Positions 39,351 through 48,820 of a stretch of 64,000 nt of DNA are shown here, in pieces. The stretch is from an uncultured Erythrobacter sp. (GTDB lineage Bacteria > Pseudomonadota > Alphaproteobacteria > Sphingomonadales > Sphingomonadaceae), in NCBI GenBank assembly GCA_947493165.1, contig CANLPY010000001.1, forward strand, positions 62,001-126,000, read 5' to 3'. Below the pieces are notes generated by a model. The model searched no databases. It saw only the letters and a list, made by a program, of their open reading frames with translations, and was not told the origin of the DNA. How positions within the stretch are numbered: the stretch's first letter is position 1; every line of letters begins with the position of its first letter. Both the position numbers and the translations under genes were made by a program.

Positions 39351-40294
39351 GCAATAAGACAATCCTTGCGATATCGGGCCTCATACGCCCGCTGCTCGAA
39401 CCCAAATTGCCAGCCGATCTCGATGTGCGCTGGTTTATGACGCATGAGGAAGCGCTGGAAGCCGTACCCGAAGCGGAAATTGGCTGGTTCGACATGTATG
39501 ATCAGGCCGCGATGGGCGATACATTGCGCGCGGCAAAGAAGCTCAAATGGCTGAACTCGATCTATGCCGGCTTAGATTTTCTGCCGCTGGATGTGCTGAT
39601 TGATCGCGGCGTCACTGTAACCAATGGCGCAGGGATCAATGCCATCACAATCGCCGAATATGTCGTAATGGGTATGCTCAACATCGCCAAAGGATACCGC
39701 GATGTGATGCGCGCGGCTGAGCGCCGCGAATGGTTGCTCGATAGCCCGGGCAAGCGCGAACTTTCTGGATCGAAGGCGCTGCTGCTCGGCTATGGCGCGA
39801 TTGGCAAGCTGATCAAGCCGCGCCTCGAAGCGTTTGAAGTCGATGTGACTGTCGTGCGGCGGACGCCGGGCGCGGGTGTCCTCACCCCTGATCAATGGCG
39901 CGAACAGCTAGGCGACTTCGACTGGATTATCCTTGCAGTCCCGGCGACCGATGAAACCGACGGCATGATCGGCGCAGATGAGCTTACGGCGATGAAATCG
40001 AATGCGGTGATCGTCAATATTGCTCGTGGGGCAGTGATCGACCAGCCGGCTTTGATCGAAGCGCTTCAGGCAAAAACAATCGGCGGCGCGTTTCTGGACG
40101 TGACCACTCCCGAACCGCTTCCCGAAGACCACGTGTTATGGACGCTCGACAACGCGCATATTTCCATGCATTTGTCGGGCCGAGCGCAGGACAAAATGTT
40201 TATCCGTTCGGCCACGCGCTTTCTCGAAAACCTAGAGAGGTATCGCCGCGGCAAACCGGTCGCGCCAATTTTCGACCCTGTCCGAGGGTATTGA
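39347..40294 (+). CDS. D-isomer-specific 2-hydroxyacid dehydrogenase
   Basis: A 315-residue NAD(P)-dependent enzyme. The nucleotide-binding motif is LLLGYGAIGKLI near residue 145. Catalytic Arg lies in VNIARGAVID, Glu in TTPEPLPEDH and His in ISMHLSGR, so the active-site set is present although the usual TPHxG context is altered to SMHLSG. The substrate is not clear; glyoxylate/hydroxypyruvate or other 2-oxo acids are typical. The ATG at 39347 overlaps the cysS stop, so it is coupled to cysS. Confidence 0.87.
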   Translation: MSNKTILAISGLIRPLLEPKLPADLDVRWFMTHEEALEAVPEAEIGWFDMYDQAAMGDTLRAAKKLKWLNSIYAGLDFLPLDVLIDRGVTVTNGAGINAITIAEYVVMGMLNIAKGYRDVMRAAERREWLLDSPGKRELSGSKALLLGYGAIGKLIKPRLEAFEVDVTVVRRTPGAGVLTPDQWREQLGDFDWIILAVPATDETDGMIGADELTAMKSNAVIVNIARGAVIDQPALIEALQAKTIGGAFLDVTTPEPLPEDHVLWTLDNAHISMHLSGRAQDKMFIRSATRFLENLERYRRGKPVAPIFDPVRGY

Positions 40295-40388
40295 TGTCGA
40301 GCGCAAAATCAAATTCGACATCGCAAATCAAATTCAATTGACGACTGAGTCATCAGACAGATGATGGCTGCAATGGGAGACGCCTGAA

Positions 40389-42053
40389 ATGCCCGAAACA
40401 CAGAAAGCCTCTGACCTTTTCGTTGAATGCCTGGAGGCAGAAGGCGTCGAATACATATTTGGCGTGCCGGGCGAGGAAAACCTCGATCTGCTTGAAAGCT
40501 TGTCTGACAGTTCAATAAAACTGGTGCTGACACGGCATGAACAAGGCGCGGGCTTTATGGCGGCGACCTATGGTAGGCATACGGGAAAAACAGGTGTGTT
40601 CCTCGCGACACTTGGACCGGGCGCGACGAATATGGTCACCGCAGTGGCCTATTCGCAATTGGGCGGTATGCCGACGCTGGCGATCACCGGGCAAAAGCCT
40701 ATCAAGCATTCGAAGCAAGGCCGCTTTCAAATCCTAGACGTGGTGGCGATGATGAACCCGCTCACCAAATTCGCGCATCAATTGCATTCCGGTGATAACA
40801 TCCCCAGCCGCGTACGAGAGGCATTCCGTCTCGCTGAGGAAGAAAAGCCCGGCGCAACACATCTGGAATTGCCCGAAGATATCGCCGCAGAGGAAACTGA
40901 CGCGGCACCGATTCCTCGCAGCTTAGCGCGCAGGCCATCGGCCGAGGTGAAAGCGGTAAGGCAAGCCGTAGAACTTATTGAAGCAGCTAATGCCCCTGTG
41001 TTGGTCGTGGCCGCAGGCGGCAATCGGCGCATGACGTGCAAGATGGTTCGCGAGTTTGTCGAAAAAACAGGTATTCCTTTTGTGACCACACAGATGGGCA
41101 AGGGTGTGCTGGATGAGCGCCACCCGCTTTTCCTCGGCTGCGCGGCGCTGTCGTCCGGTGATTTCTGTCACCGCGCAATTGAGGATGCCGATCTCATCAT
41201 CAATGTCGGCCATGATGTAATCGAAAAGCCGCCGTTCTTTATGAAAGATGGCAAGGCGGGCGCTCACACCAAAGTCATCCATGTGTCAAACACCACTGCG
41301 GAAGTGGACCCAGTTTACTTCCCGCAGGTTGAAGTGATCGGGGACATCGCCAACGCCATTTGGCAGATCAAGGAGGCGGTGACCCCTCAGCCAGATTGGG
41401 ACTTCACACGTATGCTTGAATATCGCGCGGCGGATATTGCGCATTCGGCCCCGCTTGAGTCGGACGCTCGCTTTCCAATATTCCCACCGCATCTCGTTCA
41501 TCAGGTCCGCGAATGCATGCCGGACGATGGCATCATTTGCTTGGACAATGGCGTCTACAAGATCTGGTTCGCGCGCAATTACACGGCCTATTTGCCCAAC
41601 ACTATATTGCTCGACAATGCGCTGGCCAGCATGGGCGCTGGGCTCCCATCCGCGATGATGAGCGCAATGCTTTATCCTGACCGCAAAGTGATGGCGATTT
41701 GCGGGGACGGCGGCTTTATGATGAACTCTCAAGAGTTGGAAACGGCCGTTCGTCTTGGCCTCAATCTGACAGTTTTGATCCTGCGCGATGATGCCTACGG
41801 GATGATTCGTTGGAAACAGGCCAATATGGGCTTTAAGGATTTTGGCCTGACGTATGGCAACCCCGATTTCGTCAAATATGCAGAAAGCTATGGAGCGCAC
41901 GGCCATCGCATAACCAGTAGTGAGCATCTTACAGATGTGCTGGCTCATACGCGCGACACTGCGGGAGTGCATGTGATTGATTGTCCAGTGGATTATTCGG
42001 AGAACGACCGCATCTTAAATCACGAAATCAAGGAACTAAGCGCGCAGCTTTAG
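40389..42053 (+). CDS. Acetolactate synthase-like thiamine diphosphate enzyme
   Basis: A 554-residue ThDP enzyme. The activating Glu is in TRHEQGAGFMAATYGR near residue 52, LGPGATNM follows, and the cofactor-binding motif is ICGDGGFMMNSQELETAVRLG near residue 437. It is closest to catabolic AlsS-type or related 2-oxo acid decarboxylases, since no small subunit gene is near. An aldehyde dehydrogenase gene follows after 27 bases, so the pair may convert a 2-oxo acid to an aldehyde and then to an acid. This is inference from context. Confidence 0.85.
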   Translation: MPETQKASDLFVECLEAEGVEYIFGVPGEENLDLLESLSDSSIKLVLTRHEQGAGFMAATYGRHTGKTGVFLATLGPGATNMVTAVAYSQLGGMPTLAITGQKPIKHSKQGRFQILDVVAMMNPLTKFAHQLHSGDNIPSRVREAFRLAEEEKPGATHLELPEDIAAEETDAAPIPRSLARRPSAEVKAVRQAVELIEAANAPVLVVAAGGNRRMTCKMVREFVEKTGIPFVTTQMGKGVLDERHPLFLGCAALSSGDFCHRAIEDADLIINVGHDVIEKPPFFMKDGKAGAHTKVIHVSNTTAEVDPVYFPQVEVIGDIANAIWQIKEAVTPQPDWDFTRMLEYRAADIAHSAPLESDARFPIFPPHLVHQVRECMPDDGIICLDNGVYKIWFARNYTAYLPNTILLDNALASMGAGLPSAMMSAMLYPDRKVMAICGDGGFMMNSQELETAVRLGLNLTVLILRDDAYGMIRWKQANMGFKDFGLTYGNPDFVKYAESYGAHGHRITSSEHLTDVLAHTRDTAGVHVIDCPVDYSENDRILNHEIKELSAQL

Positions 42054-42080
42054 GGTTCGATACGGACAGGAGATCACCCA

Positions 42081-43520
42081 ATGCCCACTCTGAAAGATAC
42101 CTATCCGCTTTACCTCAATAACAAAGCGGCGCAGCCCAATACCGACCTTGAGGTGACCGACAAATACACCGGCAAGGTTGCGTTTCGCACCGCGCTCGCC
42201 TCTCCCGAAATCATCGATGAGGCTATCGCTGGGACAGTAAACGCAGCAGAACCGATGGCCCGTCTTGCGTCCTATGAGAAACAGGATGTTCTGATGCATT
42301 GCGTCAGCCGTTTCAAAGAACGCTTTGATGAACTTGCGTATGCTTTGTGCGTAGAAGCGGGCAAGCCGATCAACGATTCCGAGGGTGAGGTTACCCGGCT
42401 GATCGACACTTTCAGAATTGCGGCGGAAGAGGCCGTTCGCAATTATGGTGAGGTCATGCCGCTCGACATTTCCGAGCGCGCTAAAGGCTATCAGGCGATG
42501 TGGAAGCGTGTCCCCATCGGCCCATGCAGCTTTATCTCGCCGTTTAACTTCCCGCTCAATCTGGCTGCACACAAAATCGCGCCGGCCATCGCCATGGGCT
42601 GCCCGTTCGTGATGAAGCCTGCATCCAAGACACCGCTCGGCGCGCTTATCATGGGTGAAGTTCTTGCTGAGTGCGACATTCTTCCCGAAGGCGCTTTTTC
42701 GATCCTGCCAGCAAGCCGCGATGGGGCCGACCTGTTCACCGAAGATGAGCGTTTGAAATTGCTGAGCTTCACTGGCTCACCCGGTGTTGGCTGGGCACTG
42801 AAAGCGAAGGCGGGCAAGAAGCCTGTTATCCTGGAGCTTGGCGGAAATGCAGCCGTCGTCGTAGATCACGATGCCGATTTGGATGACGCTTTGGAGCGCA
42901 TTGTCTTCGGCGCTTTTTATCAGTCTGGCCAAAGCTGTATCGGCGTGCAGCGGATCATCATCCACGAAGATATCTACGACCGCTTCAAAGAGATGCTGGT
43001 TGAAAAGACCAAAACACTGATTGCAGGCGACCCGAAGGACCGCGAGACGTTTATCGGTCCGATGATTTCCGAAGGGGAGGCAACGCGGCTGAAAGGTTGG
43101 ATCGATGAGGCGGTGGAAGGGGGAGCAACCCTGTTGACCGGCGGGGGTTTGTCGAATGGCAATATGCTGGAGGCGACGCTGCTAGAAAACGTCCACCGCG
43201 ATGCCCGCGCGATGAACGATGAGGCATTCGGACCACTTGCGATCCTGATGAAGTTCTCAACCTTTGATGAGGCATTGGAGGAAGTGAACCGCAGCGAGTT
43301 TGGTTTGCAAGCGGGCATTTTTACCCGCGATCTGTTCAAGATGTTCGATAGCTGGGACAGGCTTGATGTTGGCGGTATCGTTATCAACGATGTGCCCAGT
43401 TATCGGGTCGATAACATGCCGTATGGCGGGGTTAAAGATTCCGGCCTTGGCCGCGAAGGTATCCGGTTCGCCATGGAGGACATGAGCGAAATCCGGAACC
43501 TTGTCGTGCGCAGGAAATAG
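42081..43520 (+). CDS. NAD(P)-dependent aldehyde dehydrogenase
   Basis: A 479-residue ALDH. FNFPLNLAAHKIAPAIAMG is the substrate-cofactor helix, catalytic Glu is in LELGGNAAVVV near residue 252, and catalytic Cys in GQSCIGVQRI near residue 287. MPYGGVKDSGLGREGI is the C-terminal oligomerisation motif. It looks like the lactaldehyde/succinate-semialdehyde group. GGAG lies upstream of the ATG. It forms an operon with the preceding ThDP enzyme and ends six bases before the convergent hypothetical gene. Confidence 0.9.
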   Translation: MPTLKDTYPLYLNNKAAQPNTDLEVTDKYTGKVAFRTALASPEIIDEAIAGTVNAAEPMARLASYEKQDVLMHCVSRFKERFDELAYALCVEAGKPINDSEGEVTRLIDTFRIAAEEAVRNYGEVMPLDISERAKGYQAMWKRVPIGPCSFISPFNFPLNLAAHKIAPAIAMGCPFVMKPASKTPLGALIMGEVLAECDILPEGAFSILPASRDGADLFTEDERLKLLSFTGSPGVGWALKAKAGKKPVILELGGNAAVVVDHDADLDDALERIVFGAFYQSGQSCIGVQRIIIHEDIYDRFKEMLVEKTKTLIAGDPKDRETFIGPMISEGEATRLKGWIDEAVEGGATLLTGGGLSNGNMLEATLLENVHRDARAMNDEAFGPLAILMKFSTFDEALEEVNRSEFGLQAGIFTRDLFKMFDSWDRLDVGGIVINDVPSYRVDNMPYGGVKDSGLGREGIRFAMEDMSEIRNLVVRRK

Positions 43521-43526
43521 GACCGT

Positions 43527-43955
43527 TCAAACGTCCTCTAACAGCAACAGGACCGCTGTCACCGCCATGCGCGGCTCTGGCGTGTAGTTACTTTCGACAC
43601 TGGTGATCGTCGCGTCGGCCACCAGCTGACCGGGGATGGCAAATTCATGGTCAGGTAGATCGGCAACAAATTGCTCGCCCGCCTTGCATGCTGTGATACC
43701 ATCAAAATTGAGCACCAATTCATGCCTCGTGCCGGCAAAAGTGATGGAGGCCCAGGGCTTTTCCTCATGGGTGAGCAATTGTGCATCGCCCCCTGCCAAG
43801 GTGATGAGCGCTTCGCGGACCCTATCGCTTAATGTGCGGCGCGGGCGGTACCGGCGCGCGCGGCGAACAGGCTTGGTTTCCGCTTCCGGTTCAGGATGTG
43901 ATTTGAACTCGGTCGGAAATGCGTGGGCGAGGGTGATGTTTGTTTCAACGTGCAT
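43527..43955 (-). CDS. Conserved hypothetical protein
   Basis: A 142-residue soluble protein. A basic patch KPVRRARRYRPRR near residue 30-42 precedes a DRVREALITLAGG helix; a beta-rich C-terminal part follows (SITFAGTRHELVLNFDG, then FAIPGQLVADATIT and MAVTAVLLLLEDV). I do not recognise a named family, but the shape fits sphingomonad conserved proteins. Its ATG at 43955 overlaps the end of the next upstream gene by 11 bases, so the two are coupled. Both are divergent from the S24 repressor gene. Confidence 0.7.
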   Translation of the reverse strand: MHVETNITLAHAFPTEFKSHPEPEAETKPVRRARRYRPRRTLSDRVREALITLAGGDAQLLTHEEKPWASITFAGTRHELVLNFDGITACKAGEQFVADLPDHEFAIPGQLVADATITSVESNYTPEPRMAVTAVLLLLEDV

Positions 43956-44265
43956 GAGCGAATTCCTGAGCGAGGGCGGTGCCGATGGTTTGCAAGTGAG
44001 CATGAGGCTGCGGGGACGGAGGATTTAACGGCGCACGAAAGCTGCCGGGCATGGCTTTGAATTCGGCCCTTCCATCAGGGCGATTGAGCGTGCCGTTTTC
44101 AAAGTCTGACATCCATTTGCGGGTGCGCGCTTCGGTGGCAGCGCGCGGTATGCGGCCCATTCGCAGATCGAGCACAAAGCGCGGATCGTGCGCGGCGAGG
44201 CGGCCAAATTTGGTTGCTGGCATGTCGTGGTCGCGAAGGAATTTTTCGACGGTGCGGATAAGCAT
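43945..44265 (-). CDS. Conserved small protein, HTH-like
   Basis: A 106-residue protein. Residues 1-50 (MLIRTVEKFLRDHDMPATKF and then HDPRFVLDLRMGRIPRAAT) look like a helix-turn-helix of a lambda-repressor type, in which a DPRFV-LRxGR core is conserved. The C-terminal half is proline-rich and probably unstructured. The ATG at 44265 has AGGGGA six bases upstream. The gene is divergent from the S24 repressor across a 142-base region that contains palindromic sites. Function unknown. Confidence 0.7.
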   Translation of the reverse strand: MLIRTVEKFLRDHDMPATKFGRLAAHDPRFVLDLRMGRIPRAATEARTRKWMSDFENGTLNRPDGRAEFKAMPGSFRAPLNPPSPQPHAHLQTIGTALAQEFAHAR

Positions 44266-44346
44266 ATATTTCCCCTGTGCCTGTTCCTGAAAGAACGATC
44301 GCGGCGATGCGAATCGCTCAATGTTCCGTAAATGTTCCACGACAAA

Positions 44347-44381
44347 TCCTACTTGTCTAGGAAAAATCCTATGCTATAGGA
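44347..44381. promoter_or_regulatory. Two palindromic operator-like sites before the S24 repressor
   Basis: TCCTA-CTTGTC-TAGGA at 44347-44362 and TCCTA-TGCTA-TAGGA at 44367-44381, with centres about 20 bases (two helical turns) apart. A candidate promoter, TTGTCT (44353-44358) with TATAGG (44375-44380), lies inside them. This is the layout of an autoregulated repressor operator, and it also faces the divergent gene. Confidence 0.6.
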
Positions 44382-44407
44382 ATTTTAATCGAGTTGAGGA
44401 GGACACC

Positions 44408-45076
44408 ATGATCCAAGCCGCAAATGCCCGTCAGAGGCTAGAGCAATTGGCAGATGAGAAGGGCGTAAGTCTAAAGGCCCTATCGGAAATGATTGGTAGG
44501 AATAGCGCTTATTTACAGCAGTTTATTAAGCGCGGTACGCCTAAGAAGCTGGAGGAAGATGATCGCAAGATGCTCGCCCAGTTCTTTGGTGTAAGCGAAG
44601 GGGAGCTTAGCGCAGCGTCTTTCGTCGGTGTTAAGGATAAATCCTACACAAGTGCAAAGCCTATGCGCGAATCGATCTATGTTAATGTGCCGCGGCTGGA
44701 TGTTGGCGCGTCGGCCGGGCCTGGGGCGCTGCCAACTGGCGAAGATGCCTTTGACGCGTTCCGCTTTTCCCATCGCTGGCTTGCGGAGCAGGGGCTGGAA
44801 GGCGCGCAGCTTTCCGCAATCACTGTCGAGGGCGATTCGATGGAGCCGCTGCTTAACAATGGCGATGAGATTCTGGTCGACCGGAGCCCGCAGCCCTTTC
44901 GCGATGGCGTGCATGTTGTGCGGCTAGACGACGCGCTGCTGGTAAAGCGCGTTGCCAATACGGGCGGGGGACGGTTAGCGCTGCTATCGCAAAACATGGC
45001 TTACCCGCCGATTGATGTCGCGGCGCAGGATGTGGAGATTATTGGCCGCGTGGTCTGGAAAGGTGGGCGAATATAG
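44408..45076 (+). CDS. S24 family LexA/CI-type repressor
   Basis: A 222-residue protein with an N-terminal helix-turn-helix (about residues 18-45, KGVSLKALSEMIGRNSAYLQ) and a C-terminal S24 self-cleavage domain. The Ser-Lys dyad is Ser144 in VEGDSMEPLL and Lys180 in LLVKRV; an Ala103-Gly104 pair is a candidate cleavage site. GAGGAGGA precedes the ATG. By analogy with LexA-like and phage repressors it may respond to DNA damage, but some host proteins of this family do not cleave. The MBL gene follows after 14 bases. Confidence 0.85.
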   Translation: MIQAANARQRLEQLADEKGVSLKALSEMIGRNSAYLQQFIKRGTPKKLEEDDRKMLAQFFGVSEGELSAASFVGVKDKSYTSAKPMRESIYVNVPRLDVGASAGPGALPTGEDAFDAFRFSHRWLAEQGLEGAQLSAITVEGDSMEPLLNNGDEILVDRSPQPFRDGVHVVRLDDALLVKRVANTGGGRLALLSQNMAYPPIDVAAQDVEIIGRVVWKGGRI

Positions 45077-45090
45077 CCCACATAAATAGG

Positions 45091-45759
45091 ATGACCGAAG
45101 CTAAACCTACTCCGCCGTTGAAGGCAGCAATTCTGCCCGTCACTCCCTTGCAGCAGAACTGCTCGCTAATCTGGTGCACCAAGACGATGCGCGGCGCGCT
45201 GACGGATCCGGGCGGCGATCTCGATAAGTTGAAAGCTGCTGTCGCAAAGTCAGGTGTCACACTGGAAAAGATTCTCATAACGCATGGTCACCTCGACCAT
45301 TGCGGGCAAGCGGGGATGCTCGCTGAGGAACTGGGGCTGCCAATCGAGGGGCCGCACAAGGACGATCTGTTCTGGATTGAGCAGCTCGACAATGACGGCG
45401 CGCGCTATGGCATGGAGGCCAAGAGTTTTGAGCCGGATCGCTGGTTGGAGCATGGCGATACCGTCACCGTGGGTGATCTGACGCTCGACGTCATTCATTG
45501 CCCCGGCCACACGCCGGGCCATGTGGTCTTTTTCCATGAGCCAAGCCGCTTCGCGATTGTCGGCGACGTGTTGTTTCAAGGGTCAATCGGCCGAACGGAT
45601 TTCCCGCGCGGCAATCATCAGGATTTGATTGATGCGATCACGCAGCGCCTATGGCCGCTAGGCGATGATGTGCTGTTTATTCCGGGACACGGCCCGACCA
45701 GCACGTTTGGCCAAGAACGCAAGACCAATCAGTTTGTGAGCGACTACGCGCTTTCTTGA
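45091..45759 (+). CDS. MBL-fold metallo-hydrolase (glyoxalase II-like)
   Basis: A 222-residue beta-lactamase-fold hydrolase. The metal motif is THGHLDHCG near residue 66, with later ligands His in HCPGHTPGH, Asp in VGDVLF and His in IPGHGPTSTFG. It fits the YcbL/Gloc group that hydrolyses S-lactoylglutathione-type thioesters; the exact substrate is not known. It follows the S24 gene closely but has no obvious link to it. Confidence 0.87.
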   Translation: MTEAKPTPPLKAAILPVTPLQQNCSLIWCTKTMRGALTDPGGDLDKLKAAVAKSGVTLEKILITHGHLDHCGQAGMLAEELGLPIEGPHKDDLFWIEQLDNDGARYGMEAKSFEPDRWLEHGDTVTVGDLTLDVIHCPGHTPGHVVFFHEPSRFAIVGDVLFQGSIGRTDFPRGNHQDLIDAITQRLWPLGDDVLFIPGHGPTSTFGQERKTNQFVSDYALS

Positions 45760-45800
45760 GCTGAGTTTTTTGTGTTACGTAAGCGCAGGTATCCTCTGAA

Positions 45801-46196
45801 TTACATCACCCCCATCACGATCAAAACTGCGACAATTGCCAGACCCAACAGCGTCAGCATGGTGATAAGCACGCCGATCATGCGTGATTTGGCCGGCCCT
45901 TCGCTATCCATACCAAAGCCATGTGCTACGCGGCCCAGCATGTAGGCCCCAGCGACATAGGCGAGCCACGGCTGGCCCCGGCCCGAAATCTCAATCGCCG
46001 CGATCAGAAGCAGCACAAAAGGCGTGTTTTCGACGAAATTGAGCTGCGCGCGCATTCGGCGTGTCAAAGGTCCGCCTGCGTCATCGCCGTGCAGTATCTT
46101 CAGCTTACCGCGCAACTGGCCGCAGCGGACCGAAAGCCAGATGTTGATAATCGCCGCGGCGGCCACAGCGGTTAATGTTACCGGAAGAACAAACAT
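45801..46196 (-). CDS. MAPEG family membrane protein
   Basis: A 131-residue integral membrane protein with four hydrophobic segments. RRMRAQLNFVENTPFVLLLI near residue 46 is the MAPEG signature (glutathione-binding Arg, Asn and Glu positions). GAYMLGRVAHGFGM is the second conserved helix. MAPEG members are glutathione transferases or peroxidases in the membrane; the bacterial role is uncertain. Single gene, divergent from rpmF. Confidence 0.87.
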   Translation of the reverse strand: MFVLPVTLTAVAAAAIINIWLSVRCGQLRGKLKILHGDDAGGPLTRRMRAQLNFVENTPFVLLLIAAIEISGRGQPWLAYVAGAYMLGRVAHGFGMDSEGPAKSRMIGVLITMLTLLGLAIVAVLIVMGVM

Positions 46197-46249
46197 GCAA
46201 AATCCCCGTCAAACCAAGTTTCCCCGGGCCTAGGCGGGCCACACGTAGG

Positions 46250-46277
46250 TTGCAACGCGCGATTTTTTCGCTATAGC
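46250..46277 (+). promoter_or_regulatory. Candidate promoter of rpmF-plsX-fabH
   Basis: TTGCAA, a 16-base spacer and TATAGC lie about 145 bases before rpmF, in the region shared with the divergent MAPEG gene. It fits a sigma-70-type promoter in four or so positions of each hexamer. Confidence 0.4.
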
Positions 46278-46420
46278 CCGCGCCTCCCCGCCAAATCAGG
46301 CATGGATTCTCGCGCAAGCTTAAGAACTTGTGCGGCACACATGCTTGGCCTAAGAGCGGCTCAACACATCCGCGTAAATTTGCGCAAACACACGTTTTAT
46401 TTTGAGGAACAGGTGCCGAG

Positions 46421-46600
46421 ATGGCTGTCCCAAAGAGAAAAGTTTCCCCACATCGCCGCGGCAATCGCCGCGCACACGATTCGCTAAAAGTTGAAGCGCA
46501 TCACGAATGCAACAATTGTGGTGAGCTGAAGCGCCCGCACAATTTGTGCCCGCATTGCGGCTATTACAACGGTCGTGAGGTTGTCGCGGTCGGTCTTTAA
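46421..46600 (+). CDS. rpmF: 50S ribosomal protein L32
   Basis: A 59-residue basic protein starting [20 protein letters not shown] zinc ribbon is formed by [19 protein letters not shown]32 sits near the peptidyl-transferase region of the large subunit. ATG is at 46421. The order rpmF-plsX-fabH links translation with fatty-acid synthesis and is widely conserved. Confidence 0.96.
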   Translation: MAVPKRKVSPHRRGNRRAHDSLKVEAHHECNNCGELKRPHNLCPHCGYYNGREVVAVGL

Positions 46601-46632
46601 GACCGGCTAGTGACTTTGACGGAGATCCTGCC

Positions 46633-47718
46633 ATGAACCTGCCGCGTATCGCCATTGATGCGATGGGCGGTGATGAAGGCGTGCGCGTAATGATCGAAGG
46701 CGCCGCTTTGGCGCGCCGCCGTCACGATGATTTCCAATTCCTGCTTGTAGGTGATCAAACGCGGATCGAAGCTGCGTTGGAAGATCACCCCGCTTTGCGT
46801 TCAGCCTCTGAAATTCTTCATTGCGATGAAGTGGTTGCAGGCGATGAATTGCCCAGCCGTGCGATCAGGAGAGCAAAAACCACATCAATGGGCCTCGCGG
46901 TTAACGCGGTGAAAATCGGCGATGCGGGCGCGGCTGTAAGCGCTGGTAATACCGGCGCATTAATGGCCATGAGCAAATTGGCGCTGCGCACGATGCCGGG
47001 CATCGGCCGCCCTGCACTGGCAGCGTTGTTGCCCACGTTAGAAGAGCATGATGTCGTCATGCTAGACCTTGGCGCCAATACAGAAGCAAACGCGCGAAAT
47101 CTGGTGCAATACGCGGTGATGGGCGCGGCCTATTCGAGGATCGTCAATGGATTTGAGCGGCCCAAAGTGCGCCTGCTCAACATTGGCACAGAGGAAATTA
47201 AAGGCACAGATGCGCTGCGCGATGCCGCTGCACGTTTGCAGCAAGCGAGCGAGGCCAGCGATGACGGACTGGCGCTGCAATTCGATGGCTTTGTCGAGTC
47301 TGATAAGATCAACCGCGGCGAAACGCATGTCGTTGTGACCGACGGATTCTCTGGCAATATCGCGTTGAAAGCGATTGAGGGGTCCGCGCGCTTTGTGACT
47401 GACCTTTTGCGCAACGCTTTTACCAGTTCTTTGCGGTCAAAGGTTGGTTTCCTTGTTTCGCGTCCAGCAACTGAGCTGCTGCGCCACCATCTCGATCCAA
47501 ACAACCATAACGGCGCAGTTTTCCTCGGTCTCAATGGCGTCGTGGTGAAAAGCCACGGGAGCGCTAACGCGGCTGGTGTTGCCAATGCGGTTGCGGTTAC
47601 CGCCAGCCTACTGAAAAACAATCTGACTGAGCGTATTTCGCAAGGCTTGGCTGAGCTTGGCGAAGATGCACTCAAGGAAAACGGTGCGGCCGCGACCGGT
47701 GATGAGGCCGCTGCGTGA
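46633..47718 (+). CDS. plsX: Phosphate acyltransferase PlsX
   Basis: A 361-residue peripheral membrane enzyme that converts acyl-ACP into acyl-phosphate for phospholipid synthesis. Motifs are [19 protein letters not shown] at the N-terminus, [10 protein letters not shown] near residue 98, and [14 protein letters not shown] near residue 236. An Ala-rich acidic tail ends the protein. It is 32 bases after rpmF; its stop overlaps the GTG start of fabH. Confidence 0.95.
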   Translation: MNLPRIAIDAMGGDEGVRVMIEGAALARRRHDDFQFLLVGDQTRIEAALEDHPALRSASEILHCDEVVAGDELPSRAIRRAKTTSMGLAVNAVKIGDAGAAVSAGNTGALMAMSKLALRTMPGIGRPALAALLPTLEEHDVVMLDLGANTEANARNLVQYAVMGAAYSRIVNGFERPKVRLLNIGTEEIKGTDALRDAAARLQQASEASDDGLALQFDGFVESDKINRGETHVVVTDGFSGNIALKAIEGSARFVTDLLRNAFTSSLRSKVGFLVSRPATELLRHHLDPNNHNGAVFLGLNGVVVKSHGSANAAGVANAVAVTASLLKNNLTERISQGLAELGEDALKENGAAATGDEAAA

Positions 47719-48689
47719 CCCGCACGCTGCTACGCGGCACTGGCTCGGCTTTGCCGGGCACCGTTGTTAGCAATCATGAGCTTGCCGCGCGCGTCGACAC
47801 CAGTGACGAATGGATTGTCGAACGCACTGGCATTCGCCAACGTTACATTGCCGGGGAAGGGGAGACGACCGCCACTCTGGCGACTGAGGCGGCGCGCAAC
47901 GCATTGGCTGATGCGGGCATGGATGCGAGCGAGATCGATCTGATTGTTTTGGCGACCGCGACGCCTGATAATACATTTCCCGCGACAGCTACCAAGGTCC
48001 AGCAGGCGCTGGGCTGCAATGGCTGCATCGCTTTTGATGTCGCGGCGGTGTGCTCAGGCTTTCTCTATGCCATCGCGACGGCCGATTCGATGCTGAAAAC
48101 AGGCATGGGACAAAAAGCGCTCGTAATCGGAGCAGAAACTTTCAGCCGCATTCTTGATTGGGAAGATCGCACAACCTGCGTTCTGTTCGGCGATGGTGCT
48201 GGCGCAGTTGTCCTCGAACTGGATGCAGACGCCGCGGCCGGGCCAGATACGCCCGGCATCATTGCGACGCGATTGCATGCGGACGGAGCTCAGCACGATC
48301 TGCTGTATGTTGATGGCGGTCCGTCGACCACGCAAACTGTCGGCCATTTGCGTATGAAGGGCCGCGAAGTCTTTCGTCACGCAGTGGTCAACTTGGCAAG
48401 CGTTCTGCATGAAGTGATTGATGATGCTGGTATTTCGGCCGAGCAAATCGATTGGGTTGTGCCGCATCAAGCCAATAAGCGGATCCTTGATGCGACGGCT
48501 CGCAAGCTTCGAATTCCGGCGGAGAAAGTGATCGTCACTGTCGATCAGCACGCGAATACATCGGCCGCATCTGTCCCGCTTGCGCTTGATACGGCGCGCC
48601 GCGATGGCCGGATAAAGGCCGGTGATCTAGTCATGCTAGAGGCGATGGGCGGCGGGTTCACTTGGGGCGCCAGCCTTATTCGGATGTAA
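47715..48689 (+). CDS. fabH: 3-oxoacyl-ACP synthase III
   Basis: A 324-residue thiolase-fold enzyme that starts fatty-acid chains from acetyl-CoA and malonyl-ACP. The catalytic triad is Cys113 in AVCSGFLY, His in VPHQANKRI and Asn in [12 protein letters not shown]. The start is GTG at 47715, overlapping the plsX TGA by four bases. Length is normal. Part of the rpmF-plsX-fabH-ihfA-merR run. Confidence 0.95.
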   Translation: MTRTLLRGTGSALPGTVVSNHELAARVDTSDEWIVERTGIRQRYIAGEGETTATLATEAARNALADAGMDASEIDLIVLATATPDNTFPATATKVQQALGCNGCIAFDVAAVCSGFLYAIATADSMLKTGMGQKALVIGAETFSRILDWEDRTTCVLFGDGAGAVVLELDADAAAGPDTPGIIATRLHADGAQHDLLYVDGGPSTTQTVGHLRMKGREVFRHAVVNLASVLHEVIDDAGISAEQIDWVVPHQANKRILDATARKLRIPAEKVIVTVDQHANTSAASVPLALDTARRDGRIKAGDLVMLEAMGGGFTWGASLIRM

Positions 48690-48820
48690 TTTTGAGCCAA
48701 GCTGGCGACTAACGATGTGCAAAAATTTGCACGTAACGTCACATTGCGTTGCGGATTTCGCGAGAAAACTGTACAAAGTCATCAGCTTTGTGGTCGCACC
48801 TACAAAGGAGGAAATGCAAC

